In this document: positions 6,571 through 8,860 of the stretch, piece after piece
Position numbering within the stretch: the stretch's first letter is position 1
Layout: every line of letters starts with the position of its first letter
Assembly (NCBI GenBank): GCA_031279795.1
Contig: JAITHZ010000014.1
Span: 1 to 8,860, forward strand
DNA from: Bacteroidales bacterium
GTDB taxonomy: Bacteria > Bacteroidota > Bacteroidia > Bacteroidales > WRGA01
Reading direction: 5' to 3'
DNA length: 8,860 bases
Translations under genes and position numbers: made by a program
The notes under the pieces: model-generated
Seen by the model: the letters and a program-made list of their open reading frames with translations, nothing else
Database searches by the model: none
What the model was told of the DNA's origin: nothing

Positions 6571-7293
6571 TTACAATCCAAATATTTGCAAATTTTCTTT
6601 TGCTTCAAACAAAGCGCGGAAGATATAAAAATCGGTTGGCGTGGTGATTTTTACATTTTCGTAGCCGCCTTCGACCGTATAAAGTGCGTGTCCGTAGCGA
6701 GCCATCAGCGAGGCGGAATCAATCACATCAGTCAAGCCCTCTTTTCGGGCTTTCAGGTGTGATGTGTAAATGTCGTTCAGTCGAAAACACTGTGGCGCTT
6801 TGGCGTGAAAGCAATTGCTTCGGTCGGTAATTGACGAAATTTTTTTTTCGGCGTCAAGCGCTACTACCGTTTCTATTTCGGGCGTAACGGTGATTGCCGA
6901 ACCGTGTTTTTCCACCGAACGGATGCAGTTTGTTATCAACTCGGCGTTTATCAGTGGGCGTACGCCGTCGTGAATTAATACGGTTGCATTTTCTGTGCAA
7001 TCGTTTTTTATCGCCGCCAGTCCATTAAAAATGGATTCCTGTCCTGTAGCGCCTCCTGCAAGCACCCATTTTACCTTCTCAATTTGATAGTTGGGCAGTA
7101 ATGAACGGAAAAACGGGATCCATTCCGCAATGCACACCACTGCAATTGCGTCAATTTCGGCATGCCGCTCAAAATGTTCAATGGTATGAATAATTATTTC
7201 CTTCCCGTGCAGTTGCAAAAACTGTTTCGGCTTGGCTTGGCTGTTCATGCGTATGCCCGAACCGCCGGCAAATATAAGTGTTATGTTTTTCAT
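6571..7293 (-). CDS. IspD/TarI-family cytidylyltransferase, probably of the polyol-phosphate (surface-glycan) type
   Basis: The 240-residue enzyme belongs to the CTP:sugar- or polyol-phosphate cytidylyltransferases. It has the nucleotide-binding start 'LIFAGGSGIRM' (6-16), 'KPKQFLQL' (21-28), 'IHDGVRPL' (107-114), 'TDRSNCFHAKAPQCF' (156-170) with R158, and 'VKITTPTDF' (214-222). Automatic pipelines usually name such proteins IspD, the third enzyme of the MEP isoprenoid pathway. Several stretches point instead to a Bacteroidota group found in capsule and surface-polysaccharide loci: 'GGATGQESIFNGL', 'IDSASLMARYGH' in place of the IspD 'TDDAS', and the 'AKENLQIFGL' ending. These would make CDP-ribitol or another CDP-polyol. 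This distinction rests on recalled family patterns. The ATG at 7293 gives a normal N-terminus; an in-frame TTG upstream at 7317 would overlap the glycosyltransferase gene. The start is one base after the GT2 stop, which suggests coupled translation and shared glycan function. Confidence 0.88.
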   Translation of the reverse strand: MKNITLIFAGGSGIRMNSQAKPKQFLQLHGKEIIIHTIEHFERHAEIDAIAVVCIAEWIPFFRSLLPNYQIEKVKWVLAGGATGQESIFNGLAAIKNDCTENATVLIHDGVRPLINAELITNCIRSVEKHGSAITVTPEIETVVALDAEKKISSITDRSNCFHAKAPQCFRLNDIYTSHLKARKEGLTDVIDSASLMARYGHALYTVEGGYENVKITTPTDFYIFRALFEAKENLQIFGL

Positions 7294-7294
7294 T

Positions 7295-8218
7295 TTATAA
7301 AAATAAAAATCTTGCAAGTTTCAACAAAAGCAGTTTCCGCGATTGATTTGGGAAACGATATGGATAGGTTTTTATCCAAAACGGTATGTTTTTAAACCGA
7401 AACCATCGGCTATGCTGTTTCTCAAACCATCGTTTTGCCATGAGCAGTTCATTTTTGTGGTTTTCGTCCATTTCAGGGAATCGCTGCAGCAGTGCGTTGA
7501 TATACAGCAATCTATCTGATTGCTTGTATTTATTTCGGTTGAGATTTCGGACATAATACCATTGGCTGCGTTTTTCGTGTCTGGTGATCTGGGCGGCGTG
7601 TTGGCGATAATACGTAATTGTTTTATCCACTGTATATTCCATACTGTTGTTTATGCAAGCATACAAGGCAATCCACACATCATGCATGTTGATGGATGGA
7701 AACGGAAAAATGTATTTCAAATGCGATTGTTTTACCATCATTGACGCTCCCTGGAAAGGGCTGCCACTGTATAAAATTCGTTTTAATTTTTTATCAGGAG
7801 TATCTAAATACGTTACAACAACACCATCTCTTTTGCTCAATCTGTCGGTTAACTCTCCATTTTCGAGCAATATAGCATCGCCGCAACAGCAACTGTTCTC
7901 GCCGATATTTTCGAGCAGAACGCTTAAATGGTCAAAAGTCCAAATGTCGTCCTGATCGCATAAAGCAATGTATTCGCCTTTACACAAGGTCATTGCCCTT
8001 TCAAAATTTTTCACAAAACCAAGATTCTGTTCATTTTGATAAATATGTATACGGCTATATTTTGAGGCATATTCCTGCAAAATTTCCCAAGTTTTGTCCA
8101 TCGAATGGTCATCGCTCACCACCAATTCAAAATCCTGTTCGGTTTGAGCCAGAATGGAGTCAATCTGTTCATGCAGATACTTGTCGCCATTATAAGTTGC
8201 CATTGCTATTGAAATCAT
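7295..8218 (-). CDS. Family 2 glycosyltransferase (GT-A fold, rhamnosyltransferase-like)
   Basis: The 307-residue protein opens directly with the GT2 nucleotide-sugar-binding strand 'ISIAMATYNGDKYLHEQIDS' (2-21), followed by 'ELVVSDDHSMD' (31-41) with the S-D-D motif and 'YIALCDQDDIW' (83-93), where DQDD (88-91) is the metal-binding DxD-type motif. 'NLGFVKNFERAM' (65-76) is typical of inverting GT2 enzymes that add rhamnose or similar sugars to surface polysaccharides. There is no long membrane domain; the C-terminus has a basic and leucine-rich stretch ('KLLLLKLARFLFL') that may touch the membrane. The sugar donor and acceptor cannot be told from sequence. It directly precedes the cytidylyltransferase gene (one base apart) and lies 27 bases after the unnamed partner gene. 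No Wzx, Wzy or other polysaccharide genes are visible, so this is an isolated pair or a cluster remnant. Confidence 0.92.
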   Translation of the reverse strand: MISIAMATYNGDKYLHEQIDSILAQTEQDFELVVSDDHSMDKTWEILQEYASKYSRIHIYQNEQNLGFVKNFERAMTLCKGEYIALCDQDDIWTFDHLSVLLENIGENSCCCGDAILLENGELTDRLSKRDGVVVTYLDTPDKKLKRILYSGSPFQGASMMVKQSHLKYIFPFPSINMHDVWIALYACINNSMEYTVDKTITYYRQHAAQITRHEKRSQWYYVRNLNRNKYKQSDRLLYINALLQRFPEMDENHKNELLMAKRWFEKQHSRWFRFKNIPFWIKTYPYRFPNQSRKLLLLKLARFLFL

Positions 8219-8245
8219 AGACTATTTATTCTTTTTTAGTCATTT

Positions 8246-8704
8246 TTACAATACATCGCCATTCAAATACGATTGATAGATATAATCTGGATTTTCGTAA
8301 TACATACTGCTTTCGTAATTTTCAATTTTTCGGGAAATCCACGAGTTATACACCTCACTTAGTGCATCAATTGGATTTTTTGAAGAATTATGTTTCAATA
8401 TCATAATAATGAGACGCTTATAGACTTTGCCTATATCCCAATGGCTTGGCGTCTGATACTTGCAGCCGGAAATATTGTCAAAAAATCCTGTTTCAATATG
8501 ATGTTTTTCTATCAGTTCGTCTGTAATTTTTTCGAGATTTTCGCTGTGAAACACATCTGCCAAATCAAGTAAATGCTGCAACTTTTCTTTGCCAATGGCA
8601 TTTACAACTACGCTGCAATGATTGTTGGTTTTCCGGGCGAGGTATTCAAGCAAACTGCAAACAAAAAACAAATCGTTCTGATATTTTTCTTCTCTACCTT
8701 CCAT
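8246..8704 (-). CDS. Uncharacterised 152-aa protein, partner of a DUF3990-like gene
   Basis: I do not recognise an established function. The 152-residue protein is soluble and has no signal peptide or membrane segment. Its N-terminal part (about 8-70: 'NDLFFVCSLLEYLARKTNNH', then 'VNAIGKEKLQHLLDLADVFH') is predicted helical and distantly recalls the small DUF3791 proteins that often accompany DUF3990 genes. The second half has a distinctive conserved-looking core, 'PSHWDIGKVYKRLI' (86-99), and an ending rich in Tyr and Asn ('YYENPDYIYQSY', 135-146). The ATG at 8704 is chosen; an in-frame TTG at 8710 would add two residues. The start overlaps the end of the upstream DUF3990-like gene by 11 bases, a sign of coupled expression. 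The region is AT-rich (18 G+C in the 60 bases from 8341), unlike tilS or rtcB. An antidote or partner role for the upstream protein is a guess from gene order only. Confidence 0.75.
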   Translation of the reverse strand: MEGREEKYQNDLFFVCSLLEYLARKTNNHCSVVVNAIGKEKLQHLLDLADVFHSENLEKITDELIEKHHIETGFFDNISGCKYQTPSHWDIGKVYKRLIIMILKHNSSKNPIDALSEVYNSWISRKIENYESSMYYENPDYIYQSYLNGDVL

Positions 8705-8860
8705 ATTCAATTGATTTTTTGAATGTTATATATTTTAGGGCAATTTCTGAACAAAAACATATCTGGTGTGTAGGATATTTGAATTTTGCTAAAATCCAGA
8801 ATTGTTCTCGTGTCAGGACGCCGCTGATAAAATCGGCAATATAATTGTAAATTTGGTCAT
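8694..8860 (-). CDS. DUF3990-like protein, C-terminal 54 residues (5' end beyond the window)
   Basis: An open frame enters from the right edge on the minus strand and stops at TAG 8694-8696. The 54 visible residues read 'YNYIADFISGVLTREQFW' then 'AKFKYPTHQICFCSEIALKY'. This matches my recollection of the C-terminus of DUF3990 proteins, where an 'F(Y)xxGxITxExFWxLAKFKxPTHQIxFxTxxAL' pattern is typical. These proteins are about 150-180 residues long and common in gut Bacteroidota and Firmicutes, often next to DUF3791 genes. I recall structural similarity to ADP-ribosyltransferase-like folds being suggested for the family, but could not verify this here. The start, the N-terminal motif and any catalytic residues lie outside the window. 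It overlaps the downstream partner gene by 11 bases. Confidence 0.65.
   Translation of the reverse strand, partial: DQIYNYIADFISGVLTREQFWILAKFKYPTHQICFCSEIALKYITFKKSIEYGR

Noticed and set aside
6565..6577. Small hairpin ATTGT-TTT-ACAAT between the cytidylyltransferase and recR genes.
   Set aside because: Only five AT-rich base pairs and no T-tract in the right place, so it is too weak to call a terminator.
7294..7317. Upstream TTG start for the cytidylyltransferase, adding 8 residues.
   Set aside because: It would overlap the end of the glycosyltransferase gene, and family members begin right before the 'LIFAGG' strand, as with the ATG at 7293.
7647..7955. A 102-codon plus-strand frame inside the glycosyltransferase gene.
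   Set aside because: It is antisense to the intact GT2 catalytic domain and shows no family resemblance.
1..8860. CRISPR array, tRNA or rRNA gene, insertion sequence, or phage attachment site.
   Set aside because: No regularly spaced direct repeats, cloverleaf-like segments, transposase motifs or paired terminal repeats were seen on either strand.

Overview
The window reads as chromosomal DNA of a Bacteroidota species, most likely in the order Bacteroidales. Three things suggest this: the closest family resemblances of nearly every protein, the absence of Shine-Dalgarno sequences before almost all starts (AT-rich leaders instead), and two candidate promoters carrying the Bacteroides-type -7 element TAnnTTTG (both as TATCTTTG). 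It is densely coded, with no gene-free stretch above about 260 bases and no tRNA, rRNA, CRISPR array or insertion sequence that I can see.

Left part (1-2891, plus strand): a strong intrinsic terminator (60-92) closes a gene lying left of the window. A short intergenic region with overlapping inverted repeats and a TATCTTTG promoter follows. Then come three genes, each separated by exactly 20 bases: an N-terminally anchored family-3 solute-binding-domain protein resembling the front half of MltF, a PaaI-type hotdog thioesterase, and tilS (tRNA-Ile lysidine synthetase).

Middle part (2911-5870, minus strand, converging on tilS): a likely transcription unit that starts at a TATCTTTG promoter near 5863. 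It reads a BT0820-like HAD phosphatase, a GNAT acetyltransferase, an S4-domain Hsp15/HslR homologue (one base after the GNAT gene) and an rtcB RNA ligase. RtcB (RNA end joining), Hsp15 (recognition of stalled 50S subunits carrying peptidyl-tRNA) and the convergent tilS give the area an RNA-repair and translation-maintenance flavour.

Right part (5920-8860, minus strand): a tightly packed series of a partial DUF3990-like gene, an unnamed partner gene overlapping it, a GT2 glycosyltransferase, an IspD/TarI-family cytidylyltransferase (one base after the glycosyltransferase) and recR. The cytidylyltransferase looks more like the surface-polysaccharide (CDP-polyol) branch than the isoprenoid IspD, which fits its glycosyltransferase neighbour. 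The AT-rich pair at the right edge resembles an accessory gene cassette of gut Bacteroidales and is the least understood part of the window. Its first gene is cut by the window edge.

I did not find a clearly new system contained wholly in this window. The best candidates for follow-up are the DUF3990-like/partner gene pair, the assignment of the cytidylyltransferase, and the RtcB-Hsp15-GNAT-HAD grouping.
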